From JANRLJ01 sp034437895 (GTDB lineage Bacteria; Chloroflexota; Anaerolineae; Aggregatilineales; Phototrophicaceae): a DNA stretch of 53,156 bases. The notes under the pieces were generated by a model. That model was not told the origin of the DNA. It ran no database searches and saw only the letters and a list, made by a program, of their open reading frames with translations. The stretch's first letter is position 1. Each line of letters begins with the position of its first letter. Position numbers and translations under genes: made by a program. Shown here in pieces: positions 24,158 through 31,631 of the stretch. The DNA lies in NCBI GenBank assembly GCA_034437895.1, contig DAOTTO010000238.1, positions 1 through 53,156 of the forward strand, read 5' to 3'.

Positions 24158-26902
24158 CTAATTTTGGCAAGCGCGGAATAAATCCATCCGAAAGACAATG
24201 GGCGTAATCTCTGATGCGCCCCAAAATGCCGCGCGCCCACTTGCCCAAGTGTTGTCTTCAACACTGTTGATAAAAGTCCCGTTGATATACAGGTCAAATT
24301 GTGACCCAAACGAATCAATGCGGAGCGTATTGGGGGCATTATTGCCTGTTTGGAGGGCATCTGTGTTTTCCCACGCAACGAGGTCAATATATATTTCGCC
24401 ATCCCAACGGGCAATACGATAAGCTCCATCCCCACGAATCATGAAGGCTAAAAATCCGTTTTCGCCCTGATAGCGCAGCCATAAACCCATGCGTGATGTT
24501 TCGTCACTAAAACTGGGACTTCTGATAACTGCGCCAATGCTGGCATCAGTAAAATCAACGCCGCGTAAAGACCCCCAAGAAACCGCTTCTTCGCTGCCGG
24601 GTGTTTGCCCCAGCGCGATTTCATAAGCGCCGCGTTCAATCCGAACAATGGATCGATTGCCTCTGCCGAGAAACCAATCATTCTGGGTGGTGTTCGTCTC
24701 AAAATCATCCTGGACGATCACGTCACAATTTGGGGCAATATTTTCTCCGGGCGGTGGGGGTTGATTTCCCGATGATCTACTTTCTCCCGGACGCGGCGCG
24801 ACGTAATAGACTTCCGAGTCGCCTTCGGCAATCCAGCCTTCTAACACACCACCGCCGTAGCTAATCCGATACCAAGCGTAGCCTTCGTTGCAGCGTGGGC
24901 CTTCTACAACGCTAAAGCGCTCATTGACCTGAATCTGATCAATGCGTGGGTTATTCGTGCCGGGTCCGCTGCGGACGTTGACGGGACGGCGATCATCGTC
25001 AAGCACGAAACCTTCACTACCCGCAAATAAGCGCGAGGGCGGCGCACCTTCGCAGTTTATCAGCGGTGGGGGAGTCGGTGGCAGATTCGCGGTTGGCGTA
25101 GCGCGGTCAGCCAATGCACGGGCTGTCGCCGTGACGTTACGAATTACTTCGGTGACGCGGAAGTTGGCGGTAGCCTCCAAATCTGGGGTCGCGCTGGGGA
25201 GAGTCGTCGGTGAGGGCGTGACGGTAGATGTTGGGCTAGATGTCGGCGAGGGGGTAATCGTGCGCGTGGCACTTGGCGTGACTGTAGGTGTCGTTGTCGG
25301 CGAGGGTGTGATCGTGGATGTCGCGCTGGGCGTAATGGTCGGTATCTCTGTCGGCGATGGCGTAACCGTAAATGTCGCGCTGGGCGTGACGGTTGATGTT
25401 GGTGTGCGTGAAGGTGTTTTTGTTGGGGTTGGCGTGTTAGTTGCTGTAGGTGTCCAGAGAGTCGCTGTCGCGGTGAGGTCTTCGTCATAAAGTGAAGTCA
25501 ACTCAGCGCGAAGTGTTTGTGTGATATTGGGTGTAGGCGTTGCCGTCCACGCTGTCGCCGTTTGGGTCAAAATCGCGCCGCGTGTAATTTGGGCGAGGGC
25601 GCGGGGTGCGAGTGTATTGGTCGGACTTGGTGTGCGCGTCGGACTCGGCGTTGGGGTACGGGTTGGCGTAGTGGTGCGCGTGGGCGTATCGGTTGCCGCC
25701 GCGATTGCTGTTTCTGTCCCGGCGACCTGCGCGATCCTCTGGGCTGTCTCAGTGAGGGAGACTTCATCCTCGCCGCCGACTTCACTCAGCAAAAAAATGC
25801 CCCCGCCGACAACGAGTAAAACGATCAGGGCGACGATCCAAACCAATGGATTCTGGCCTTTTTTCGCCAGAAGTTCCGTCGGCATCGTCGCAGGTTTTGC
25901 GCTGGAGGTGTAAGCAGGCAGGCTAGAACCTGGGGTCGGTGTGATGGTTGGGCCGTCCATCATGCCCGAACTGCTCACCTTAACGGGCGGAATGACTTGT
26001 AACAATTGTTTTTGCGGCAGCGGCGTGACGAAAAAGCCCGTTGGTTGGCTTTGCACTCCATTGATAGAAGCGGCGAAGGATTCCGCGAAGGTCGTCATAC
26101 TGGGGTAGCGGTCTGCCGGGTCTTTGGCAATCGCCCGTTTTAAGACATTGCGCGTGGCCTCCGGTAAATCGGGACGAAAGACCGTCAGCGGCGTAGGTTC
26201 TTCGTTCAGATGCTTGTGCATGAGCGCGAAAGGGGTATCCGCTTCAAACGGTAGATGTCCGGTTAAGGTGTTATAAGTGAGAATGCCGAGCGCGTATTGA
26301 TCGGCGGCGGGGGTCAGCACATCACCGCGCCATTGTTCGGGAGCCATGTAGGAGGGTGTTCCTAACGCCATCCCCGTTCCGGTCAATCCGCTGGTAGCAG
26401 ACATCAACTTGGCGATGCCGAAATCAACGAGAAAAGCCGTGCCTTGCTCATCGAACATGACGTTGCTGGTCTTAATATCGCGGTGGATGACTCCCCGCGC
26501 ATGGGCGTAATCGAGTGCGCTGGCGAGTTGTCGCAGAATGGCGACGGTTTCTTCCAGCGAAGGCAGTGGACGGCCTGTATCACGGCTGTGTTGCAAGCGT
26601 TCAGCCAGTGAGCCGCCCGCCAGCATTCGCATGACGACATACGTCACGCCATTTTCCACGCCGTAATCATAGACGGCGACGATATGCGGATGTTCCAGCG
26701 AGGCGGAGGTTTTGGCTTCGCGGTTAAAGCGCTGAATATAATCGTTATCGGTGACGAGCGAGGCACTAAGGACTTTGACAGCAACAAAACGCTCTAAATT
26801 CACTTGATAGGCACGATAAACCGCGCCCATGCCGCCCACACCGAGCAGTTCTCGCAGTTGATATTGCCCTAAAGACTGACCCGAAAAATTTTGTATGCTC
26901 AA
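24158..26902 (-). CDS. PknB-like Ser/Thr kinase with Thr/Pro stalk, SH3b and LamG-like outer domain
   Basis: 914 residues from the TTG at 26902 (LSIQNFSGQSLGQYQL). An upstream TTG at 26968 overlaps the probable -35 and is rejected. Kinase domain about 12-280: GVGGMGAVY loop, VAVKVL Lys, HRDIKTSNV, DFG and APEQW are all present, so it should be active. A transmembrane helix (about 350-376) leads to some 230 residues of Thr/Pro/Ser repeats (54-bp DNA unit), an SH3b domain (RPVNVRSGPGTNNPRIDQ) and a C-terminal jelly-roll/LamG-like domain (DDFETN to FRACQN). Ligand binding outside the membrane would control phosphorylation inside. It stands alone; its target is unknown. Confidence 0.9.
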   Translation of the reverse strand: MSIQNFSGQSLGQYQLRELLGVGGMGAVYRAYQVNLERFVAVKVLSASLVTDNDYIQRFNREAKTSASLEHPHIVAVYDYGVENGVTYVVMRMLAGGSLAERLQHSRDTGRPLPSLEETVAILRQLASALDYAHARGVIHRDIKTSNVMFDEQGTAFLVDFGIAKLMSATSGLTGTGMALGTPSYMAPEQWRGDVLTPAADQYALGILTYNTLTGHLPFEADTPFALMHKHLNEEPTPLTVFRPDLPEATRNVLKRAIAKDPADRYPSMTTFAESFAASINGVQSQPTGFFVTPLPQKQLLQVIPPVKVSSSGMMDGPTITPTPGSSLPAYTSSAKPATMPTELLAKKGQNPLVWIVALIVLLVVGGGIFLLSEVGGEDEVSLTETAQRIAQVAGTETAIAAATDTPTRTTTPTRTPTPSPTRTPSPTNTLAPRALAQITRGAILTQTATAWTATPTPNITQTLRAELTSLYDEDLTATATLWTPTATNTPTPTKTPSRTPTSTVTPSATFTVTPSPTEIPTITPSATSTITPSPTTTPTVTPSATRTITPSPTSSPTSTVTPSPTTLPSATPDLEATANFRVTEVIRNVTATARALADRATPTANLPPTPPPLINCEGAPPSRLFAGSEGFVLDDDRRPVNVRSGPGTNNPRIDQIQVNERFSVVEGPRCNEGYAWYRISYGGGVLEGWIAEGDSEVYYVAPRPGESRSSGNQPPPPGENIAPNCDVIVQDDFETNTTQNDWFLGRGNRSIVRIERGAYEIALGQTPGSEEAVSWGSLRGVDFTDASIGAVIRSPSFSDETSRMGLWLRYQGENGFLAFMIRGDGAYRIARWDGEIYIDLVAWENTDALQTGNNAPNTLRIDSFGSQFDLYINGTFINSVEDNTWASGRAAFWGASEITPIVFRMDLFRACQN
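25245..25400. repeat. 54-bp tandem repeat coding the kinase stalk
   Basis: Two full units (25245-25298, 25299-25352) and most of a third (to about 25400) encode an 18-residue period of the type TPSATxTxTPSPTxxPTx. The units have diverged, so recombination is possible but not recent. Confidence 0.7.
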
Positions 26903-26940
26903 GTGTCGCTGCCTATGGGGGACTCGCCGATATATGCCGG

Positions 26941-26968
26941 AGTATAGCCTACCGCGTGTAAACGGCAA
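26941..26968 (-). promoter_or_regulatory. Promoter of the Ser/Thr kinase gene
   Basis: On the minus strand TTGCCG (26968-26963), 16 nt, and TATACT (26946-26941) form a sigma-70-like promoter. Transcription would begin near 26934, which fixes translation at the TTG of 26902 rather than farther upstream. Confidence 0.5.
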
Positions 26969-27374
26969 AGTTAGGGTACTTTAACCCATTATAGTCAAGA
27001 TCGTCTAAGCTTCTAAAAATTTTTGAGCCGGAGAGACGCGGAAGTAAAACCATGAAAGTCGTTCAATTTTTTAACCGTCGCCAAGTGGAAGCAGCGGGTG
27101 ACGGTTTTGGGATTGATGCCATACTGCCTTGCTAGGCTTCTTTTTTTATGCTCGCTTGACTATTTTGGATTGCGCGACGGACTGTCTCTGTCGTGGTGGC
27201 GCTACCGTGAAGTACCCGTTCCATCATACTCTGGGACTAAACATCTAGTTACCCAAAGCATCAGGACTATTTTACAAGAAATTCTCTTGGCGTTTTCTGT
27301 GTCTCTGTGTTCCAATTTACGCTACAATGCGTATCGCTAAAAGCTAACTGCTAATCGCTGAAAGCTAAAAAATC
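26969..27374. other. 406-bp spacer with hairpin, short ORF and repeat fragments
   Basis: No convincing gene. A 10-bp stem AACCGTCGCC / GGTGACGGTT (27073-27082 with 27097-27106) lies inside a 27-codon ORF (27052-27135, MKVVQFF start, no good ribosome site). A degenerate AACCACAAAGACAC-type arm lies at 27284-27316 and AGCTAAAAGCTAACTGCTAA-like short repeats at 27335-27370, just before the hydrolase start. The hairpin lacks a U-run. Confidence 0.5.
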
Positions 27375-28223
27375 ATGCAGCCTATTTATGAATTCGGCGG
27401 CGCGGGGCCGATTTTGCACGTCGCTGTCGCCAATGGCTTCCCGCCGGAAGTCTATAAACCGCTGATTTGGCCTATGACGGGGCAGTTTTGTGTTGTCAGT
27501 TTGCCACCGCGTGCGCTCTGGCCTGACGAAACACCGCCTGAAAAACTCGCCAGTTGGCGCGATACAGTGGCGGTTGACCTGTTGCAAGGTATTCGGGACT
27601 ATAATTTGCAAGATGTCGTCGCCGTTGGGCATTCCTTCGGCGCGATTGCGACAATTTTAGCAGCAGTCGCCCAACCGCATCGCTTTAAAGCGCTCATTTT
27701 GCTTGACCCAACCATTCTGACACAAACGACGCTATGGATATACAACTTAAATGCGCGGTTGGGCAGTTACGGCAAAAATCCATTAGCGGAACGGGCGGGT
27801 AAACGTCGTGATCGCTTTGAAAGCACGGAAGCCGCTTACGAAAATTTTAAGCCCAAGCGCCTTTTTGCGGATTGGCCGGATGAAACCGTGCGCTTATATG
27901 CAGAGGCAATGCGTCCTGCGCCGGATGGCGAAGGCGTGATGTTGGCGTGGCCTAGAGCGTGGGAAGCGTATTACTTCAACACCCTCTACACCGGAATCTG
28001 GCGTGATCTGCCCAAACTGCACGGTAGAATGTCGATTTTGTTGATTCGGGGCGCGACCAGCGATACTTTTTCCGCTGCCTCCGCAGCCCGACTAAAGCGA
28101 GTTTTGCCTGAAATTACCTATGTGGAAGTCCCCGGTCACGGGCATTTGTTCCCGCAATCCGCGCCGAATGAGACACGCAAGCTCATTCAGGATTTTATAG
28201 GGAGACTTCCTAAACAAGAATAA
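27375..28223 (+). CDS. Alpha/beta hydrolase
   Basis: 282 residues, no signal peptide. The nucleophile elbow VAVGHSFGA (Ser about 91) lies after strand 5, LLDPT after the next strand, and PGHGHLFP near the C-terminus supplies the catalytic His. A tryptophan- and tyrosine-rich cap (about 150-205) would shape the pocket. It could be an esterase, lactonase or related enzyme; the substrate cannot be read. The ATG at 27375 has no clear ribosome site, and repeat-derived sequence abuts it. It stands alone in its transcription unit. Confidence 0.85.
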   Translation: MQPIYEFGGAGPILHVAVANGFPPEVYKPLIWPMTGQFCVVSLPPRALWPDETPPEKLASWRDTVAVDLLQGIRDYNLQDVVAVGHSFGAIATILAAVAQPHRFKALILLDPTILTQTTLWIYNLNARLGSYGKNPLAERAGKRRDRFESTEAAYENFKPKRLFADWPDETVRLYAEAMRPAPDGEGVMLAWPRAWEAYYFNTLYTGIWRDLPKLHGRMSILLIRGATSDTFSAASAARLKRVLPEITYVEVPGHGHLFPQSAPNETRKLIQDFIGRLPKQE

Positions 28224-28270
28224 AATTCATGATAATTTGACATTCACCAGACTCCTTTTCAGTAATACGA

Positions 28271-28279
28271 TGTTAAAAT
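28271..28279 (+). promoter_or_regulatory. Extended -10 promoter of the Mrr-like gene
   Basis: TGTTAAAAT fits an extended -10 element; the start would be near 28286. A TTGACA lies at 28237, too far to serve as its -35. AAAAGGAG follows at 28293-28300 as the ribosome site. Confidence 0.4.
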
Positions 28280-28309
28280 CTATAAATTACTTAAAAGGAG
28301 ACTTCCGGC

Positions 28310-28987
28310 ATGTCACAACGATCAAAACGTAAACAAGAACGGGAAATGCGCCGTACCATTAATGAGGGGGCAGGCCTTGTGACCAGTATAGTCGCCCTTT
28401 TTATAGGCTATTCGATGTTTACAACAGCCACGATTTACGATCCCCTCACACAACAATTTGGCATTTATGCGTTGGTCGTTGTGGTGTTTGTCGCAATGAT
28501 GGGAGGTATCGTAGTTGGCGGTCTTTTTTCCGGCATCCTCAGCAGCATTTTAATAAAAAATGTTCCAGCAGCTAAAGCTGATACGTCATTTATGTTTGAT
28601 GATATGCCTTTGACGAGCCTTTCGCCGACGGATTTTGAAAGAGAAGTCGCCCGATTGATCGAAAATCTTACACGCCGAAAAACGGTTGTATGCGGCGGCA
28701 AAGGCGATGGTGGAATTGATATTAAAGTCTACGGGGCGCAAGGAGATTTAGTCGGTATCGTCCAGTGTAAGCGTCTGTCATCGCATAAACTCGTCCCACC
28801 CGCCCATATCCGCGAATTAAACACGGTCAAGCACCAAAGCCAAGTGAACACGGCCTATTTGGTGACTACAGGGCGATTTAGCCCGGACAGCCTCGAACTT
28901 GGTAAAAAATTAGGCATCCGGCTGATCGGTGGCGAAGAACTACAAAAAATGCGCTCTAAAGCAAATACTATCGTTGCAGAAAAGTGA
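28310..28987 (+). CDS. Membrane-anchored Mrr-like restriction endonuclease
   Basis: 225 residues. A basic N-terminus and two transmembrane helices (about 20-40 and 50-78) precede a PD-(D/E)xK-type domain: TDFEREVARLIENL, GDGGIDIKVYG and VGIVQCKRL (the D-Q-K active site of Mrr_cat), then AYLVTTGRFSPDS. Mrr-type nucleases cut modified or foreign DNA. Here the catalytic part would face the cytoplasm while tethered to the membrane. No methyltransferase is nearby, consistent with a type IV-like or housekeeping role. Strong AAAGGAG site before ATG 28310. Confidence 0.85.
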   Translation: MSQRSKRKQEREMRRTINEGAGLVTSIVALFIGYSMFTTATIYDPLTQQFGIYALVVVVFVAMMGGIVVGGLFSGILSSILIKNVPAAKADTSFMFDDMPLTSLSPTDFEREVARLIENLTRRKTVVCGGKGDGGIDIKVYGAQGDLVGIVQCKRLSSHKLVPPAHIRELNTVKHQSQVNTAYLVTTGRFSPDSLELGKKLGIRLIGGEELQKMRSKANTIVAEK

Positions 28988-29003
28988 TGAACTTTGTCCG
29001 CAA

Positions 29004-29032
29004 GTAGGAGTGAACCGACAATTCACCCCTAC
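29004..29032. repeat. Hairpin after the Mrr-like gene
   Basis: GTAGGAGTGAA, a 7-nt loop and TTCACCCCTAC pair over 11 bp with one mismatch. It belongs to the GTAGGGG...CCCCTAC class and lies between convergent genes, where it could serve as a transcription stop although no U-run follows. Confidence 0.55.
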
Positions 29033-29071
29033 AAAAATATACAAAAATTACCTTGTTGTATGTTCTAGCGG

Positions 29072-30091
29072 CTAAAACGCCAGTGTCCAACCTTCGCGGT
29101 CAGCTTGTTCTTTGGTATAAGCCACGCCACTCACCTTAAGCCCCTCTTTGTTCAAGAGAGTGATAATGCCGCCTTTGTTACCAAGCTGAACGGTTTGCGG
29201 CAGCACAATCACCAGCACAGCACCAGCCGCAATTTTGCCGCTTAACGGATGTTTGCGTTTGGCTTTATCCGCCAGCGACCATCCATTGAGATCAATTTCA
29301 TCAGGCGACGTGTTCAAAATTGTCACCGTCTCACGTTCTGGCTGACCGCCAATGGGATTAACCATCGCGGCGATGATGCGAATCACGCCATCTGGTTCAC
29401 CCGGTTGTCCGCCCGGTAGAGGAGTCGGTGTAGTACCGATTGGGATTGTATGTCCGGTCACGTCGTCCGTATGCCATGCCTGCGATTGGAACTTCAAGAA
29501 AATGGCGACCCAACGCTGCTGCTCTGGAAAGTGAATCAACAGCCCGCCATCTTGCCATACCCCATCATCGCCCTTAAATTGAGCCGAGTTCCCCTGATTC
29601 ATGTGGATGTCATGGATGCCATTGCCGGGCAAAAAGCCGAAAATTTTGTCTTTGATCGTCGGTTCGGTCTTCCACCGTTCCCCAAAAGCGTACACCAGCG
29701 CATTTTCATCGCCCATTGCCTGCTGGATGATGCTGTCGATAGCTTCGTTCAGATCGTTATTTGGCCCCGGTATATCAAACGGCAGCGGGATCATCTGTGT
29801 GCGATCAAACAGATTGCCACGAATAAAATCGAGCGCTGCCCCGCCCGGCTGCGACGGTAGTTGGGTAAAGCCGATAGGCAAATCAACCAACGAATCGATG
29901 ATCGGATGCTGAAAGCGATCAATTACCAGATATTCCAATTCCGACGGGCTGAGTTTCGACTGGACGTTCACCGCGATGCGATAATCAGTCGTATCGTCCA
30001 CGATATGCACTTGATAATGCGCGTTGGCTTGGGTTCCCAGCCGCCGCCCGATGGGTCGTCCTTTGAGTACACCATAATGCTTGAGGGACAT
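29072..30091 (-). CDS. DUF2278 (YukJ-like) protein with lamin-tail domain
   Basis: 339 residues. The N-terminal 215 residues fit DUF2278: YGVLKGRPIGRR at the start, AHYQVHI, and GIHDIHMNQGN in the middle. After a Pro/Gly linker (about 220-235), the C-terminal 100 residues match the LTD (lamin tail) pattern: ETVTILNTSPDEIDLNGWSL and GAVLVIVLP. LTD domains occur with nucleases and secreted hydrolases as binding modules. Function of DUF2278 is unknown. ATG 30091 has AAAGGAT at 8 nt. Confidence 0.85.
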   Translation of the reverse strand: MSLKHYGVLKGRPIGRRLGTQANAHYQVHIVDDTTDYRIAVNVQSKLSPSELEYLVIDRFQHPIIDSLVDLPIGFTQLPSQPGGAALDFIRGNLFDRTQMIPLPFDIPGPNNDLNEAIDSIIQQAMGDENALVYAFGERWKTEPTIKDKIFGFLPGNGIHDIHMNQGNSAQFKGDDGVWQDGGLLIHFPEQQRWVAIFLKFQSQAWHTDDVTGHTIPIGTTPTPLPGGQPGEPDGVIRIIAAMVNPIGGQPERETVTILNTSPDEIDLNGWSLADKAKRKHPLSGKIAAGAVLVIVLPQTVQLGNKGGIITLLNKEGLKVSGVAYTKEQADREGWTLAF

Positions 30092-30188
30092 AGCACATCC
30101 TTTTTCATTGGCTATATCTTCATTATGGGATGATTTACAGATCGCGCTACGCCCCTATTTAGGGGGTAATGAGATTCACCAAAGTTTG

Positions 30189-30218
30189 TTGACACCCGCC
30201 ACAAAATCATGTTATGCT
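30189..30218 (+). promoter_or_regulatory. Strong promoter of the rsgA-aph-gnat-mfs operon leader
   Basis: TTGACA (30189-30194), an 18-nt spacer and TATGCT (30213-30218) preceded by TGT, so both -35 and extended -10 are present. Transcription would begin near 30225, giving a leader of about 336 nt before the GTPase start. Confidence 0.75.
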
Positions 30219-30259
30219 CTGCCCGTAGTGATAAATACTTCCTAGCAGGAGGCACGAAA

Positions 30260-30334
30260 ATGCAATTTATGACCCTTCACATACCGAACATCGCTCTTAG
30301 CGCATTTGCCGGATGCGAACTGCCCGCCTGCTAG
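30260..30334 (+). CDS. 24-codon leader peptide ORF
   Basis: Starts MQFMTLHIPN and ends CELPAC-stop. The ribosome site is excellent (AGGAGG at 30247-30252, 7 nt from ATG). It is the first ORF after the promoter at 30189 and is followed by the duplicated segment and terminator in front of the GTPase gene. There is no run of one amino acid, so classical amino-acid attenuation is unlikely. A role as a sensor of ribosome stalling is inferred. Confidence 0.65.
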   Translation: MQFMTLHIPNIALSAFAGCELPAC

Positions 30335-30365
30335 AACCCTAACTTTTCTTCCAGTCGGTCAATTC

Positions 30366-30540
30366 CGCAGTCACGGCAGCGCTTTCGGCGCATGATTTCC
30401 TCGTGGCTGTTTTGTGATTCCGGCTAACCGCCTCCCTCCGACGATGTAATTAGGAGCGAGACGCGCCCCGCCCCACCAAAGGCGTATAACCCACAAATAG
30501 CGAACAGCCATGAGATGACTCTCGTGGCTGTTTTTATTTA
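30366..30540 (+). promoter_or_regulatory. Candidate four-segment transcription attenuator
   Basis: Segment 1 CAGTCACG (30368-30375) can pair with CGTGGCTG in segment 2 (30400-30411). Segment 2 is CTCGTGGCTGTT, and the identical sequence recurs as segment 4 (30521-30532; identity extends to 14 nt). Segment 3, AACAGCCATGAG (30503-30514), is complementary to both over 12 bp. So 1:2 plus 3:4 (terminator) competes with 2:3 (antiterminator). The intervening 30415-30500 is GC-rich with no other clear element. Confidence 0.65.
30503..30540 (+). terminator. Intrinsic terminator in the leader of the GTPase operon
   Basis: A 12-bp stem AACAGCCATGAG / CTCGTGGCTGTT (one U-G pair), loop ATGACT, then TTTTTATTT. 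It lies 20 nt before the start codon of the first operon gene and after its promoter, so it must be conditional. Confidence 0.85.
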
Positions 30541-30560
30541 CTGGAAAGGAGGTGATCGCC

Positions 30561-31631
30561 ATGCCTGTAACGCGCACATCAATAGTTTCACCAGTTACAC
30601 CATTCGATCATGCACAGAGGGAAAACAAAATGGATATGTACACCAATCAAGGTGTCGTCTTTAAAAAAAGCACGGGAATCTATCACCTTCATGCTGAAGA
30701 TGAAAAAACCGTTATCTGCACCATCTCCAACCGACTGCGGAAACGCCTGATCTACCCTGAACGGGATGCGACTTCCCTATCATGGTTTCGCGTTGTTGAT
30801 GTCGAAGATATTCAAATGGTCGATCCGGTTGCCGTCGGCGATCAGGTCATTTTTACCGATGCCAACGATGGCACAGGGGTCATCACCGAAATTCTGCCGC
30901 GTAAATCGCAGCTAACGCGGCGGGCAATGGGCAGCAAAGCGCTGGAGCAAGTCATCGTCGCCAATGTGGATCAGATCGTGACGGTCATCGCCGCTGCCCA
31001 GCCCAAGCCGAAATGGAATATGTTGGATCGCTATCTCGCCAGCGCAGAAGCGTCCGACATTCCTGCCACCATCGTCATTACGAAGCTAGATTTGGTGCGC
31101 GGCAAGAAAACCGAACGTGAAGTTATGGATGTCGCGGATGATTACGCCGCTATCGGCTACACCGTCCTGCTGACCAGTGCGGCAGATGGACAAGGTGTAG
31201 GCGCGGTCAAGCAGATTCTCGCCGGAAAGCTCTCAGTGCTAATCGGCATGTCCGGTGTCGGTAAATCGACCCTCTTGAACGCCATCCAACCTGAATTAGG
31301 TCTAAAAGTGGGCGAGATTAATACCAATATCGACAAAGGCCGCCATACGACGACTCATCTGGAAATGTTCGCCTTAGAGTGCGGCGGCAGCATCGTGGAT
31401 ACACCCGGCATGAAATTGTTTGGCCTGTGGAATACTGAGTCGGAAGATATTCCCGGCTTATTCCGTGAATTCGCGCCTTATGACGGCAAATGCAAATTCG
31501 GCGCAAGCTGCACCCACGCCCATGAACCGGGCTGCGCCATCAAAAAAGCCGTCGAAAAAGGTGCGATCAGCCAACGCCGTTATGACAGCTACATTCACCT
31601 GCGCGAGTATATCTACGCTGAGGAAAAATAA
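30561..31631 (+). CDS. rsgA: RsgA-type circularly permuted ribosome-assembly GTPase
   Basis: 356 residues. N-terminal OB-fold part; then the permuted GTPase order: TKLD (G4), TSAADG (G5), GMSGVGKST (G1), a switch region with HTTTH, and DTPGM (G3). The C-terminal zinc finger (Cys-x5-Cys-x-His-x5-Cys in CKFGASCTHAHEPGC) is complete. RsgA matures and checks the 30S subunit. ATG 30561 is preceded by AAAGGAGGTGATC, an almost full match to the 16S anti-Shine-Dalgarno; ATG 30630 is an alternative nearer the usual N-terminus. Placement behind an attenuator and ahead of APH, GNAT and MFS genes is unusual for a housekeeping factor. Confidence 0.9.
   Translation: MPVTRTSIVSPVTPFDHAQRENKMDMYTNQGVVFKKSTGIYHLHAEDEKTVICTISNRLRKRLIYPERDATSLSWFRVVDVEDIQMVDPVAVGDQVIFTDANDGTGVITEILPRKSQLTRRAMGSKALEQVIVANVDQIVTVIAAAQPKPKWNMLDRYLASAEASDIPATIVITKLDLVRGKKTEREVMDVADDYAAIGYTVLLTSAADGQGVGAVKQILAGKLSVLIGMSGVGKSTLLNAIQPELGLKVGEINTNIDKGRHTTTHLEMFALECGGSIVDTPGMKLFGLWNTESEDIPGLFREFAPYDGKCKFGASCTHAHEPGCAIKKAVEKGAISQRRYDSYIHLREYIYAEEK

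Noticed and set aside
25521..25913. Plus-strand frames rich in Val/Gly over the kinase stalk
   Set aside because: Antisense of Thr/Pro repeats; no ribosome site; the kinase on the other strand explains the region.
28310..28987. Part of a restriction-modification locus
   Set aside because: No methyltransferase or specificity gene on either side.
30260..30334. Amino-acid-starvation attenuator (trp/his type)
   Set aside because: The leader peptide has no run of one amino acid and the downstream genes are not biosynthetic.
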